The notes beneath the pieces were generated by a model. It worked only from the letters and a program-made list of their open reading frames with translations, was not told where the DNA came from and ran no database searches. 63,208 bases of DNA. It comes from Candidatus Saccharimonadota bacterium (lineage in GTDB: Bacteria; Patescibacteriota; Saccharimonadia; Saccharimonadales; Saccharimonadaceae). The DNA lies in assembly GCA_017515105.1 (NCBI GenBank), contig JAFWHO010000001.1:266903-330110 (forward strand), given 5' to 3'. Made by a program: the position numbers and the translations under genes. Of this stretch, positions 1 to 8,944 are shown one piece after another (the first letter of the stretch is position 1; every line of letters starts with the position of its first letter).

Positions 1-32
1 TAATACAACAAAATTAAGGAAGGATAGAATAA

Positions 33-227
33 ATGAAAAAAATTAAGAATGACCCAAATCTTTACTTCGATTATCGCGATGTAAAGACTTTGAGCCGCTA
101 CATCGATAGCTACGGCCGTATTGAGCCTATCGCCAAGACCGGCCTTTCAAGCAAGCAGCAGCGTCAACTCGCGACCGCCATCAAGCGCGCTCGCCACTTG
201 GCTCTCTTGCCATTCGTATCAAAATAA
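33..227 (+). CDS. rpsR: 30S ribosomal protein bS18
   Basis: This 64-residue basic protein matches the S18 family over its whole length. The core with CPR-like residues [14 protein letters not shown] and the conserved C-terminal helix [19 protein letters not shown] are both visible. S18 sits on the platform of the 30S subunit next to S6. The start is set by a purine-rich AAGGAAGG at 16-23. The usual partners rpsF and ssb would lie upstream, outside the window. The gene is followed after 9 bases by efp, which has its own Shine-Dalgarno overlapping the rpsR stop region, so the two are probably co-transcribed translation genes. Confidence 0.95.
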   Translation: MKKIKNDPNLYFDYRDVKTLSRYIDSYGRIEPIAKTGLSSKQQRQLATAIKRARHLALLPFVSK

Positions 228-236
228 GGAGAAAAT

Positions 237-797
237 ATGTACGGACCAACAGATCTAAAGAAAAATACTCTTATCACTTTAGACGGTCAGCCGTATAAGG
301 TGGTAGAATACTCTCAAAAAGTCATGGGCCGAGGTGGCTCCATCGTAAACGTAAAAGTTAAGAACCTAATCACCGGCGCGCTTCTCCCTAAGACCTTCAA
401 AGGTCAAGAGAAAATCGAGCCTGCAGAGGTGACCAACAGAAAGGTTCAATACCTCTACAAAGACGACGAAAAATTCTATTTCATGGATCCAGAATCCTTT
501 GAGCAATACGAATTGTCAGCTGACATGGTTGGAGATTCTAAGGACTTCATGAGAGATGGCGACGAGATGGAAATCCAATTCTATAACGGAAGCCCTATCA
601 ACCTAGAACTTCCTAAGAACATTTGGCTCAAAGTTACTTACACCGAAAATGCTGTCAAGGGTGACACTACAAGCTCAGTCATGAAAGACGCTAAGCTTGA
701 GACTGGTGTAGTAATCAAAGTCCCTGCGTTCATTAAAGAAGGCGATATCGTCTCAGTGGATACTGACACCTATGCCTACAGGGAACGCAAAAAATAG
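237..797 (+). CDS. efp: Elongation factor P
   Basis: EF-P binds between the P and E sites and relieves stalling at polyproline. The 186 residues give the three expected domains: a KOW-like N-terminal domain (1-62), a central OB domain (65-125) and a C-terminal OB domain ending in the typical VDTDTYAYRER. The domain I tip loop reads MGRGGS, so the modified position is Arg32, not the lysine used by EpmA or YmfI systems. Arginine at this site is rhamnosylated by EarP in some proteobacteria. No modification enzyme is seen here. The Shine-Dalgarno AAGGAG at 226-231 fixes the start. The 3' end overlaps the next gene by 26 bases. Confidence 0.96.
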   Translation: MYGPTDLKKNTLITLDGQPYKVVEYSQKVMGRGGSIVNVKVKNLITGALLPKTFKGQEKIEPAEVTNRKVQYLYKDDEKFYFMDPESFEQYELSADMVGDSKDFMRDGDEMEIQFYNGSPINLELPKNIWLKVTYTENAVKGDTTSSVMKDAKLETGVVIKVPAFIKEGDIVSVDTDTYAYRERKK

Positions 798-1341
798 GGG
801 TTATTTCAAAATTAAAAGCGCCGCAAGCGCTTTTAATTTTGATTTCAAAGGCAAAATCGTCTTAGATATCGGTTCCTCCACCGGTGGCTTTACTCAGTAC
901 GCTCTGGAGCACGGCGCCACGAAGGTCATCGCGGTCGAGAAGGGAACTAACCAAATGGTCTCCCCCCTCCGCCACGACCCACGTGTTGAATTACATGAAA
1001 AAACCGATATTTTCGACTTCAAGATAGCAAGTATATCTGTTGTCTTGGCCGACGTGTCGTTTATCTCACTAACTAAAGTCTTAGACTATGCGAAGAATTA
1101 TTTGGCGGACAAAGACACCGAGTTTCTCGTCATGGTCAAGCCTCAGTTCGAAGCGAACGAAGCCGAACTAAATCACGGCATAGTCAAAAATGAAAAGATC
1201 CGTCGCGAAATCCTTAAAAGATTTGAAATTTGGCTAAAACAAAACGATTTTTTCATTGTAGATAAGCATGACAACGAGCTAAAAGGAAAAAACGGCAACA
1301 AGGAGAGATTCTATCTCCTAAAACTTGCCAAAACCAACTAA
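772..1341 (+). CDS. TlyA-like (FtsJ-fold) rRNA methyltransferase lacking the S4 domain
   Basis: A class I SAM-dependent methyltransferase of the TlyA/FtsJ family. The SAM-binding motif VLDIGSSTGGFTQYAL is at residues 30-45, the acidic loop ADVSFISL at 93-100, and the VKPQFE strand at 122-127. TlyA proteins 2'-O-methylate rRNA and usually carry an N-terminal S4 RNA-binding domain of about 60 residues. Here the protein starts directly before the YFKIKSAASAF linker, so the S4 domain is missing. The ATG at 772 lies inside efp, giving a 26-base overlap and suggesting translational coupling. A fragment left after loss of the S4 part is the alternative reading, but the catalytic domain looks whole. 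Confidence 0.8.
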   Translation: MPTGNAKNRGYFKIKSAASAFNFDFKGKIVLDIGSSTGGFTQYALEHGATKVIAVEKGTNQMVSPLRHDPRVELHEKTDIFDFKIASISVVLADVSFISLTKVLDYAKNYLADKDTEFLVMVKPQFEANEAELNHGIVKNEKIRREILKRFEIWLKQNDFFIVDKHDNELKGKNGNKERFYLLKLAKTN

Positions 1342-1360
1342 AATAAACCACTATTTTAGC

Positions 1361-1388
1361 TTGACATTAATCTCAAAACGCTTATAAT
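1361..1388 (+). promoter_or_regulatory. Sigma-70 promoter of the pilus operon, leaderless
   Basis: TTGACA at 1361-1366, a 16-base spacer and TATAAT at 1383-1388 form a near-ideal promoter. The pilM ATG at 1396 begins 7 bases after the -10 box, where the transcription start is expected. The mRNA would therefore start at, or within a base of, the start codon, with no room for a ribosome binding site. Confidence 0.85.
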
Positions 1389-1395
1389 TAAATAC

Positions 1396-2442
1396 ATGAA
1401 CTTATTGCATGGCGTGGGCGAATTCTTTTCCCTAGATATAGGGACGAATTCGATGCGAATTGTACAGCTCTCTGGTAACTCCCAACATGGTTGGACGCTC
1501 CAGAAGTTCGCATATGTGCCAATTGACCAAAAGTTAACACAAGACTCCTCTGAATTAGGCCAAAAACGCCTTGGGGAGGCCATTTTGGGTGCTGTCGAAC
1601 AAGCCGGCATCAAGACCAAAAACATGGCGCTTGGTCTTTCGGCTAATAAGACTTTCACCTCGATCGTCGAGACAGACACGCTTCCAGAAAAAGAGCTAGA
1701 CAAAGCATTCAAATACGAAATTGATAAATATGTACCAATGCCGATGAACGATGCTAAGGCAGATTACCTCATTCTTGGCCCCAGCCCGAATGATCCAGCT
1801 AAGACCGAAGTATTGGTTAGTTCAGTTGCCAAAGACTTCGCTGAGTCCACTATGGAAATGATCGAAAAAACCGGTCTCAATATTATCGCCATGGAGCCAG
1901 AACCACTAGCAATGGCTAGATCCTTAGCTGTTCCAGGCGCCATCGATGCGAATTTGATCGTCGACCTTGGCGAAAAATCAACAGACCTCGTCATCACCTA
2001 TAAGAATCAGCCTCGTCTCGTACGCTCAATCCCAGGCGGTTTTGACGCCCTAGTTAAAGCCGTTGCGAACGGCCTTAGCGTGCGCGAGGATCAATCTCGT
2101 CAGTTTATCCTAAAATTCGGCCTAGACCAGAACCAAGTCGAAGGCAAAGTATTTGAAATCTTGAACAACCAGCTCAGTGGTTATGCAGCTGAGCTCACCA
2201 AATCCGTCCGTTTCTTCCAGACTAAATACATCAACGGTAAAGTTGGTGGTATTGTCTTGTCCGGCTACGCCGAGATGGTTCCACTCTTCCCAGAATATAT
2301 CGAATCAAAGACCGGTGTTCCTACAATGAAAGGCAACCCATGGCAGCTAGTACGCACGACGTCAAGCCAGCAACAAGCTCTTGCCGGCGTGGCCAGCGAA
2401 TTTGCTGTTGCAATTGGCTTGTCAGAAAGGAGCAATGACTAA
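1396..2442 (+). CDS. pilM: Type IV pilus assembly protein PilM
   Basis: PilM is an actin-fold ATP-binding protein that forms the cytoplasmic base of the pilus alignment complex and binds the N-terminus of PilN. The 348 residues include the phosphate-1 motif FSLDIGTNSMRIVQL (11-25), a second DLGEKSTDLVI motif near residue 190, and a C-terminal GGIVLSGYAE phosphate-2/adenosine region. Length matches the family. It is the first gene of the pilus operon. Its stop overlaps the pilN start by one base (TAATG), indicating coupled translation. The mRNA is predicted to be leaderless. Confidence 0.92.
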   Translation: MNLLHGVGEFFSLDIGTNSMRIVQLSGNSQHGWTLQKFAYVPIDQKLTQDSSELGQKRLGEAILGAVEQAGIKTKNMALGLSANKTFTSIVETDTLPEKELDKAFKYEIDKYVPMPMNDAKADYLILGPSPNDPAKTEVLVSSVAKDFAESTMEMIEKTGLNIIAMEPEPLAMARSLAVPGAIDANLIVDLGEKSTDLVITYKNQPRLVRSIPGGFDALVKAVANGLSVREDQSRQFILKFGLDQNQVEGKVFEILNNQLSGYAAELTKSVRFFQTKYINGKVGGIVLSGYAEMVPLFPEYIESKTGVPTMKGNPWQLVRTTSSQQQALAGVASEFAVAIGLSERSND

Positions 2443-3653
2443 TGTCGCGTGAAATCAACCTCGTACCCGATATTAAAGGGGAGATGATCAAAACCCTCAA
2501 GCTCAGGAACTTCATCTTTTTCCTATGTATTGTGGTCTCTGCCGCCAGCGCAGGTGTAGCTGCTATAGTCGGGACGATTATGCTCGGGCAACAAGCTGCC
2601 GTCGATAGCAACAAAGAATCAATCACTGAATTATCCAAAAAGCTTAATTCATACTCTGACTTAGACGATTTTCTTACCATCAAGGATCAGCTAGGGAATA
2701 TTAACACACTGACTAGCAACAAAAAGGTACTCTCTCGCACTTTTAACATTTTGTCTGCTCTAATTCCAAACGGGCCAGACACTATCACTGTTTCAGAATT
2801 AAATGTCAACTTGGAGGGCGATGCTCCTACCTTTACTTTTGACGCTCAGGCGGACGCCAAAAAAGATCCATTCATTGATTATGGCGTACTAGAATCATTT
2901 AAGAAAAGCATGGAATATATGCGCTTTGACTACGGCGATTATGTGGACAAAAGTGGCAACATTATTCCAACCTATTGCATGATCGAAAACAACCAAGACG
3001 GGTCCTTCCTAAATGACTCAAACAAAGGTCTTTACGCATATTGGTCTATTGACGACGAGGGTTGTAGCCCAGCCGATATCGCCTCAGGCACTTCTTCGGA
3101 GACAGAGGGCACCGTTCAAAACAATTACTCAATCGAAACATATGATGGCAAAAAAGTTGTTCGCATTTGGCGTACTCCACAATTCTCAGACTGGTACAAA
3201 TCAACCCCGACCGAAGGACAACCCTACATGAGCCTTGATGGCACAATCTCAAATGTTGAACATTTTAATAGTAATTGCAAGAAATATGTCGGCGTAGTCA
3301 CGAACGCGAACAGCGCTCCTAAGTGGGAAGAGCTCAACGATGAATGCAAGCTCGTACCGGGCCAGGAGGTAGACCAGCGCATTAAGATTACTAGCTCATC
3401 AAATGGTAAAGGCTCCGACGATAGTCTGGTACTTCGCTTCTCAGCCATCATTACGCTTAATCCGGCAGTATACTTGTTCAATAACCATCATATGATCGCA
3501 TTGGCTCCATCTGGCCACTATAACGTAACCGATTCTTATGTACAAATTCAATCTATGTTTGGCGAGAGGGCTGCTGATTGTGAAGAAGGAGACACAACGT
3601 GTGACAATGCAGCCAACGCTGGGGCGGACGCCAATTCGAAGGGAGGTAACTAA
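2442..3653 (+). CDS. pilN: PilN-like inner-membrane pilus alignment protein
   Basis: The N-terminus SREINLVPDIKGE carries the INLLP-like PilM-binding motif of PilN, followed by one membrane helix (about 22-47) and a coiled-coil stretch. At 403 residues it is about twice the usual PilN length. The extra C-terminal part (from about residue 150) contains paired cysteines and many polar residues and ends in a disordered tail rich in D, A and G. The position between pilM and pilO supports the call. The extended extracytoplasmic portion may be a lineage-specific addition. Overlaps of one base at both ends show tight coupling with its neighbours. Confidence 0.82.
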   Translation: MSREINLVPDIKGEMIKTLKLRNFIFFLCIVVSAASAGVAAIVGTIMLGQQAAVDSNKESITELSKKLNSYSDLDDFLTIKDQLGNINTLTSNKKVLSRTFNILSALIPNGPDTITVSELNVNLEGDAPTFTFDAQADAKKDPFIDYGVLESFKKSMEYMRFDYGDYVDKSGNIIPTYCMIENNQDGSFLNDSNKGLYAYWSIDDEGCSPADIASGTSSETEGTVQNNYSIETYDGKKVVRIWRTPQFSDWYKSTPTEGQPYMSLDGTISNVEHFNSNCKKYVGVVTNANSAPKWEELNDECKLVPGQEVDQRIKITSSSNGKGSDDSLVLRFSAIITLNPAVYLFNNHHMIALAPSGHYNVTDSYVQIQSMFGERAADCEEGDTTCDNAANAGADANSKGGN

Positions 3654-4528
3654 TGGCCAAAGAAATAGCAATCGGCAAAAGAGCCAAAATATCCGAAGCG
3701 CAGCAATATATGATCTTGTCAGTGCTGGGCGCTTCGATAGTTCTAGGTGCCGCAATTTCACTTACAGTCAATTTCGTAAACCACATTATATTCAATGCTA
3801 AAGTTATTGCCGCAGAGGAAGAATCGATCGCTTCTTATTCTAACGTTATTAAGACTACCGGTGTCTGCGAAAAACCAAAGGGAAGTAATTATACTCAAGA
3901 AGAATTAAAGAAGTGTAATCCTGACGCCATCGAGGCCTCACAGATACCCGGTACACTCCGGGCTAATGTCCTGCTTAACCTAGCTGCAAACGAAGCATTA
4001 AATTCAGTACCAAAAGAAGGTAATTCCGCCTGCCAAAACAACAGCACCGGCAAACAATATACTTACAAAGAACTATCCGAAATGTATAACAACGCTAAAA
4101 CTGCCCAAGAATTAAATAATGCCAGCCAACTTATTAAGAGCTGCTCTGCTCTTCGTGTTATCCCTGATGCACTTCCGGCCTATTATAACGAAGAGGCTTT
4201 GCTCGCCAGCCTTAACAAACTATTTAACGAATCAGATTGGACGCCAGAAAGCCTTAGCCCGGGTGGAAGCTCAGGTGGCAGCAAAGCCGTCAATGGACTA
4301 AATCCACTATCAGTTAACCTATCAGTTGAGGCAGATACTGCCGTCACTATGTCCGTACTCAATAATATAGAGCGTTCCATCCGCGAATTTGATATCGGAA
4401 GAGCTAGTATTGAATGGAAAGATAATAATACCCTCAGTCTTCAAGCTCAGTCTAATGCTTACTATATGAATCCGTCATCCATTACGGAGAGAGACACAAC
4501 CATAAAAGTGGAGGATAAGAAGAAATGA
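3653..4528 (+). CDS. pilO: PilO-like pilus alignment protein
   Basis: A 291-residue bitopic membrane protein with one helix at about 20-42, then a long extracytoplasmic region with a coiled-coil start. A C-terminal ferredoxin-like segment (LSVNLSVEADTAVTMSVLNNIERSIREFDI) resembles the PilO fold. Sequence identity to classical PilO is weak, and the call rests on topology, length and position after pilN. It contains four to five extracytoplasmic cysteines that could form disulfides. The start is coupled to the pilN stop by a one-base overlap, and the 3' end overlaps the next gene by four bases (ATGA). Confidence 0.75.
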   Translation: MAKEIAIGKRAKISEAQQYMILSVLGASIVLGAAISLTVNFVNHIIFNAKVIAAEEESIASYSNVIKTTGVCEKPKGSNYTQEELKKCNPDAIEASQIPGTLRANVLLNLAANEALNSVPKEGNSACQNNSTGKQYTYKELSEMYNNAKTAQELNNASQLIKSCSALRVIPDALPAYYNEEALLASLNKLFNESDWTPESLSPGGSSGGSKAVNGLNPLSVNLSVEADTAVTMSVLNNIERSIREFDIGRASIEWKDNNTLSLQAQSNAYYMNPSSITERDTTIKVEDKKK

Positions 4529-4794
4529 AAAAGGATCTCGCAACTGCTATCGGCACAGCCATCATAGGTATGCTTATCGCTTTCTTTGTCACGAACCTCA
4601 TAGTAAAACCTGCTGAACCGGTTACCTTCAAAACTCTCGATACAAAAGTATCTGCTGACATACAAGAGCCAAGCAAAGAAGTATTTAATTCCAAATCACT
4701 TAATCCTACCGTTGAGGTATACGTTGGTGACTGCGCGGAAACTAATGAATTGGGTGAATGTGTCAAAAACAATGACGCTACGGGGGGTAACTAA
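4525..4794 (+). CDS. Small bitopic membrane protein of the pilus operon
   Basis: I do not recognise this 89-residue protein by sequence. It has a short cytoplasmic start, one membrane helix (about 8-26, IGTAIIGMLIAFFVTNLI) and a 60-residue polar extracytoplasmic tail with two cysteines. It sits where pilP is found in proteobacterial pilMNOPQ clusters, overlapping pilO by four bases and ending 2 bases before pilB. It is too short for PilP, has no lipobox, and no PilQ follows. A role in the PilN/PilO membrane platform is inferred only from position. Confidence 0.7.
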   Translation: MKKDLATAIGTAIIGMLIAFFVTNLIVKPAEPVTFKTLDTKVSADIQEPSKEVFNSKSLNPTVEVYVGDCAETNELGECVKNNDATGGN

Positions 4795-4796
4795 TA

Positions 4797-6560
4797 ATGG
4801 CTTCACTAACCAAAGAGGCTGAAGACAAAATCATCGAACTCCTCGTCGTTGAGGGGCTTGCTGATGCCAATTTGGTTAACACTATTAAACAACAGGCCGA
4901 AATGAGCGGCAGTCCAGTACTTGCCGAGCTGATCGCCAAAAAAATCATTAGCGACGACATGGTTGCTCACGCCACCGCTTTAATCATCGGCGTGCCTTAT
5001 GTTGAGTTGAAAAACATTACCATAGACCAAGACGTATTGCTAAAAATTCCTGCCGATGCTTCCACTAGAGTCCTCGCCGTACCACTAGGTGAAAAAGATG
5101 GCATGCTAAATATAGCTATGGTAGACGCTACTAACGTCCAATCTACTGATTACTTGTCTAACCTCATTAATCAACCTATTCGTGTTTGGATGTCGTCCGA
5201 GCGTGGTGTCCGCGAAATCCTTGAGCAATACCACGGTGATTTCTCCGGCGTCAAGGAAGCTGTCCGCGAAACAGATCAAGAGACCGGCTCGTCATCCGAC
5301 TCAAATGTTAAAACAATCGTACAAGATTCTCCGATTTCGAAAGCTCTCACCACAATCCTAAGCTATGCCGCCAAAACCAAGGCCTCGGATATTCATATCG
5401 AGCCTCTCGAAAATTCGCTCATCATCCGTTGCCGTATCGATGGCGTGCTTCGCAAAATTATGGACCTCCCAAAGACCGTCGCCCCTGCCCTCGTTTCTCG
5501 TATTAAGATCCTAAGCAACCTCAAAATCGACGAACACCGTATCCCTCAGGACGGTCAGTTTACGGTATTAGTAGATGATCAGGAAATCGATCTACGTATT
5601 GCGATTTCACCAGTCACCTGGGGCGAGCAAGTCGTTATTCGTCTTCTCGACAAAAAAGGTGTCAGTATGGAAATTGAAAAAATGGGTATGAGTGGTCGCG
5701 CTCTTCGCTCAGTACTAGAGGGGATTAAGAAGCCAAACGGCATGATTCTAACCTCCGGTCCTACTGGTTCTGGTAAGTCCACTACTCTTTATGCTCTCAT
5801 TCAAAAGATTAAATCGGAAGCTATCAATATTGTTACATTGGAAGACCCGGTCGAGTATAAAATGGAAGGTATCAACCAAATTCAGGTCAATGTTGACGCC
5901 GGCCTCACCTTTGCTTCCGGCCTCCGTTCAATTTTGCGTCAGGACCCAGATGTAGTAATGGTAGGTGAGATTCGTGACTCCGAAACCGCCAGCCTCGCCG
6001 TGCAAGCTGCCCTTACCGGTCACTTAGTGTTTAGTACCTTACACACCAACTCTGCTGCCGGTATTTTGCCTCGTCTTCTTGATATGGGCATTGAGCCGTT
6101 CCTCCTGGCGTCCACTTTGAATGTGGTTATTGGCCAGCGTCTCGTTCGCCGTATTACCGAGAAACGCGAGATGTATAAATCCTCAGAAATTGAGACCAAA
6201 GGTATCAACGAGCTTATCGGTGATCTTCTCCCCGAAGACAAAGAAGCGGTTGCTAAGGTTAGCGAAGATTTAGGCTACCCAGGTCTCCCAGTCAGAAACG
6301 ATGACCACTACATGCTCGCACGCGGCATGAGCTCCAAGGAGACCCCCGGCGGCTATTCGGGTCGTGCCGGTCTTTATGAAACTATTGAAGTAGATGAAGA
6401 TATTCAAAAACTAATCATCTCCCACGCTACCGCTAACGAAATCATGCGCCTAGCCAAAGAGAAGGGAACTATCACAATGCGCCAAGACGGCATGCTCAAG
6501 GTCTTGTCAGGAATAACATCAATGGAGGAAGTCAATCGCGTTGCCAGTGATTTGTCGTAA
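4797..6560 (+). CDS. pilB: Type IV pilus extension ATPase PilB
   Basis: GspE/PilB-family hexameric ATPase that drives pilus polymerisation. An N-terminal MshEN-like domain (1-150) is followed by the ATPase domain. Walker A GPTGSGKST is near residue 321, the Asp box contains DPDVVMVGEIRD near 383, and the His box reads TGHLVFSTLHTNSA near 405. Length of 587 matches the family. The tetracysteine zinc motif normally found after the RLVRR segment is absent: the region from RRITEKREMY to GGYSGRAGLYE contains no cysteine. Gene order places it directly before pilT and pilC. Confidence 0.95.
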   Translation: MASLTKEAEDKIIELLVVEGLADANLVNTIKQQAEMSGSPVLAELIAKKIISDDMVAHATALIIGVPYVELKNITIDQDVLLKIPADASTRVLAVPLGEKDGMLNIAMVDATNVQSTDYLSNLINQPIRVWMSSERGVREILEQYHGDFSGVKEAVRETDQETGSSSDSNVKTIVQDSPISKALTTILSYAAKTKASDIHIEPLENSLIIRCRIDGVLRKIMDLPKTVAPALVSRIKILSNLKIDEHRIPQDGQFTVLVDDQEIDLRIAISPVTWGEQVVIRLLDKKGVSMEIEKMGMSGRALRSVLEGIKKPNGMILTSGPTGSGKSTTLYALIQKIKSEAINIVTLEDPVEYKMEGINQIQVNVDAGLTFASGLRSILRQDPDVVMVGEIRDSETASLAVQAALTGHLVFSTLHTNSAAGILPRLLDMGIEPFLLASTLNVVIGQRLVRRITEKREMYKSSEIETKGINELIGDLLPEDKEAVAKVSEDLGYPGLPVRNDDHYMLARGMSSKETPGGYSGRAGLYETIEVDEDIQKLIISHATANEIMRLAKEKGTITMRQDGMLKVLSGITSMEEVNRVASDLS

Positions 6561-6581
6561 CGCCAGCACTTAAGGAGTATT

Positions 6582-7667
6582 ATGGAAAACACCACACAGT
6601 CAACACAAGCAGTCAGAATCGAATCTTTGCTAGAAGAGTGCGTCCGCCACAACGCCTCAGATTTGCATATTCAGTATGGTCTCCCCCCCATCCTACGTAT
6701 TGATGGCGCCTTGACGCCTATTGCTGGGACCCCTGTCCTAAACGAGGAAGCGATTCGTGGTTTGATTTTCGCTACCCTAGATGAAGAACAGCAGAAAATC
6801 CTCATCAAAGACAAAGAGTTCGATTACTCCTTTGCTTTTGGCGACATCGCCAGATTCCGTGTCAACGCTTTTCACGAAAAAGGCAAACTCGCTGCGGCTT
6901 TCCGCTTGATTCCAAATAAAATCCAGAATATCAACGATCTCGGCATGCCTCCTATCGTCGAATCATTCGCTGACTTTCCTCGTGGTCTAGTCCTAGTCAC
7001 TGGACCAACCGGTTCGGGTAAATCTACGACTCTAGCAGCACTTGTCGATAAAATCAACCGTGAGAAGTCCACTCATATCATCACTATCGAGGATCCTATC
7101 GAGTTTACTCACAAATCTCAGCGCTCTATCATTGCTCAACGTGAAGTTCACTATGATACCTTTAGCTTTGCCGCTGCACTTCGTAGCGCCCTCCGTGAAG
7201 ACCCAGACGTGGTTCTAATTGGCGAGATGCGTGACCTTGAAACTATCCAGGCCGCTATTACCATTGCCGAGACCGGCCACCTTGTTTTCGCTACGCTTCA
7301 CACCAACTCCGCTGCTCAGTCTATTGACCGCATGGTTGATGTTTTCCCATCCCATCAGCAGCCTCAGGTTCGCACCCAGCTAGCCAACATGTTGATGGCT
7401 ATTTGTGCTCAGCGCCTCGTCCCCGCCATCGGTGGTGGTCGCGTGGTTGCTGCCGAAATCATGGTGGCGAACTCAGCCATCCGCTCCCTCATTCGCGATG
7501 GCAAAACTCACCAGATTGATACTGCCATCCAAACCGGTGCCGATCAAGGCATGCAGACCATGGATCGTACTCTAGCTAAGCTGGTTCAAACTGGTGTCGT
7601 TACTTACGATTCTGCTCGCGAATTTGCTGTAGATATCAACGAACTAAACAGGTTAGTCAAGGGCTAA
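6582..7667 (+). CDS. pilT: Type IV pilus retraction ATPase PilT
   Basis: PilT powers pilus depolymerisation and twitching. The 361 residues contain the N-terminal PAS-like domain (LLEECVRHNASDLHIQYGLPPILRIDG), Walker A GPTGSGKSTT from residue 141, the Asp/Walker B region DPDVVLIGEMRDLETI, the His box TGHLVFATLHTNSAAQSIDR and the AQRLVPA motif. Presence of PilT means the pilus can retract. A Shine-Dalgarno AAGGAG lies 7-12 bases before the ATG. The gap to pilB is 21 bases and to pilC one base. Confidence 0.95.
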   Translation: MENTTQSTQAVRIESLLEECVRHNASDLHIQYGLPPILRIDGALTPIAGTPVLNEEAIRGLIFATLDEEQQKILIKDKEFDYSFAFGDIARFRVNAFHEKGKLAAAFRLIPNKIQNINDLGMPPIVESFADFPRGLVLVTGPTGSGKSTTLAALVDKINREKSTHIITIEDPIEFTHKSQRSIIAQREVHYDTFSFAAALRSALREDPDVVLIGEMRDLETIQAAITIAETGHLVFATLHTNSAAQSIDRMVDVFPSHQQPQVRTQLANMLMAICAQRLVPAIGGGRVVAAEIMVANSAIRSLIRDGKTHQIDTAIQTGADQGMQTMDRTLAKLVQTGVVTYDSAREFAVDINELNRLVKG

Positions 7668-7668
7668 G

Positions 7669-8874
7669 ATGAGACGATTCAGCTACAAAGCAAAGGAAAA
7701 AGATACTGGCAAAGCCGTCAAAGGCGTCATTCAGGCTGAGAATGAACAAACTGCCGGTCACCTTTTGGTTGAACAGGGCTTTCTCCCCGATTCAATAACT
7801 GAAGAGGGAACTGGATTCCTCGGTGGTAAAGGACACGTTACAACCAAGGACCGAATTATGTTTACGCGCCAGCTATCTACCCTTATTGGTGCTGGCCTTC
7901 CACTCGCTACCAGCCTTCGCACCGTAGCCAACCAGACCCAGGCCAAAGCTATGAAGTCAATCATTGAAGATATTCTGACCAACGTAGAATCTGGTAAAAC
8001 TTTATACGATTCATTCTCCCAATATCCTGACGTGTTTAATGGCGTCTACCTCGCTTTGATCCGCGCCGGTGAGGCCTCCGGTACTTTGGACCTAGCCTTG
8101 AGGCGTTTAGCTGACCAGGAAGAAAAAGACGCCGCCATGATTAGCAAAATCAGGGGTGCGCTTGTCTACCCAGCCATTATTCTGGTAGTAATCATCGCCG
8201 TGCTTGCATTTATGATGGTTATGGTTGTTCCTCAGGTCAAGAATCTCTATGAAGACATGGGTGAAGAACTCCCAGTGCTCACCCAGACTTTAGTTAGTCT
8301 GTCCGATTTCTTTGGTAATTTCTGGTGGTTGATCGTCTTGGTTTTGGGCGGCATTGTTGGCGCAATAATTTACGCCGTCAAAAAAACCCCAGGCGGGCGT
8401 AGGGCTATGGATGGCTTCAAAATCCACATACCTATCTTTGGTGGACTCTTCCGCATGCTCTATGTTTCAAGGTTTGCTCGTACTGCCGAGATGATGCTTG
8501 CTACCGGTGTCCCGATGCTGGATTCTGTCAAGATTGCTATCGAGGCTGTCAGTAACACAGTCGTAGAAGAAGAGTATAGTAAATCAATCGAGGTTATCAA
8601 AGGTGGCAAACCGCTCTCAGAATCTCTGGAAGGTCGTAACTATATGCTACCACTCGTCCCTCAAATGGCCTCAATCGGTGAGGAATCCGGCAAGATTGAT
8701 GAAATGCTTGGCAAAGCAGCCCAGGTTTACGAAAATGAACTAGATGAGAAAATCAATAATATTTCTACCATGATTGAGCCAATTCTAATGGTCATTATGG
8801 CAGGCCTTATCGGTGTCGTAGTTGGCGGTACCCTTCTCCCGATCTACTCATTAGTAAACTCAGTTGCTAATTAG
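7669..8874 (+). CDS. pilC: Type IV pilus inner-membrane platform protein PilC
   Basis: PilC/GspF-family polytopic membrane protein that couples the ATPases to pilin addition. The 401 residues show two T2SSF repeats (about 60-190 and 265-390), three membrane helices (about 165-190, 217-240, 370-395) and the conserved C-terminal end IEPILMVIMAGLIGVVVGGTLLPIY. It follows pilT by one base. It is the last gene of the continuous part of the operon. The following pilin has its own promoter. Confidence 0.94.
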   Translation: MRRFSYKAKEKDTGKAVKGVIQAENEQTAGHLLVEQGFLPDSITEEGTGFLGGKGHVTTKDRIMFTRQLSTLIGAGLPLATSLRTVANQTQAKAMKSIIEDILTNVESGKTLYDSFSQYPDVFNGVYLALIRAGEASGTLDLALRRLADQEEKDAAMISKIRGALVYPAIILVVIIAVLAFMMVMVVPQVKNLYEDMGEELPVLTQTLVSLSDFFGNFWWLIVLVLGGIVGAIIYAVKKTPGGRRAMDGFKIHIPIFGGLFRMLYVSRFARTAEMMLATGVPMLDSVKIAIEAVSNTVVEEEYSKSIEVIKGGKPLSESLEGRNYMLPLVPQMASIGEESGKIDEMLGKAAQVYENELDEKINNISTMIEPILMVIMAGLIGVVVGGTLLPIYSLVNSVAN

Positions 8875-8882
8875 CAAAAATC

Positions 8883-8911
8883 TTGATTTTTGTAAGAAAC
8901 TAGGTTATTAT
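8883..8911 (+). promoter_or_regulatory. Promoter of the first pilin gene
   Basis: TTGATT at 8883-8888, a 17-base spacer and TATTAT at 8906-8911. The predicted leader is about 27 bases and contains the Shine-Dalgarno AGAAAGGA before the ATG at 8945. A separate strong promoter fits the high demand for major pilin. Confidence 0.7.
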
Positions 8912-8944
8912 AAGCATAAGTATAAAATCTAGAAAGGATTTATT

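Noticed and set aside
2442-4528. Short minus-strand frames opposite pilN and pilO
   Set aside because: They lack start signals and family features, and the plus-strand genes are coupled and continuous.
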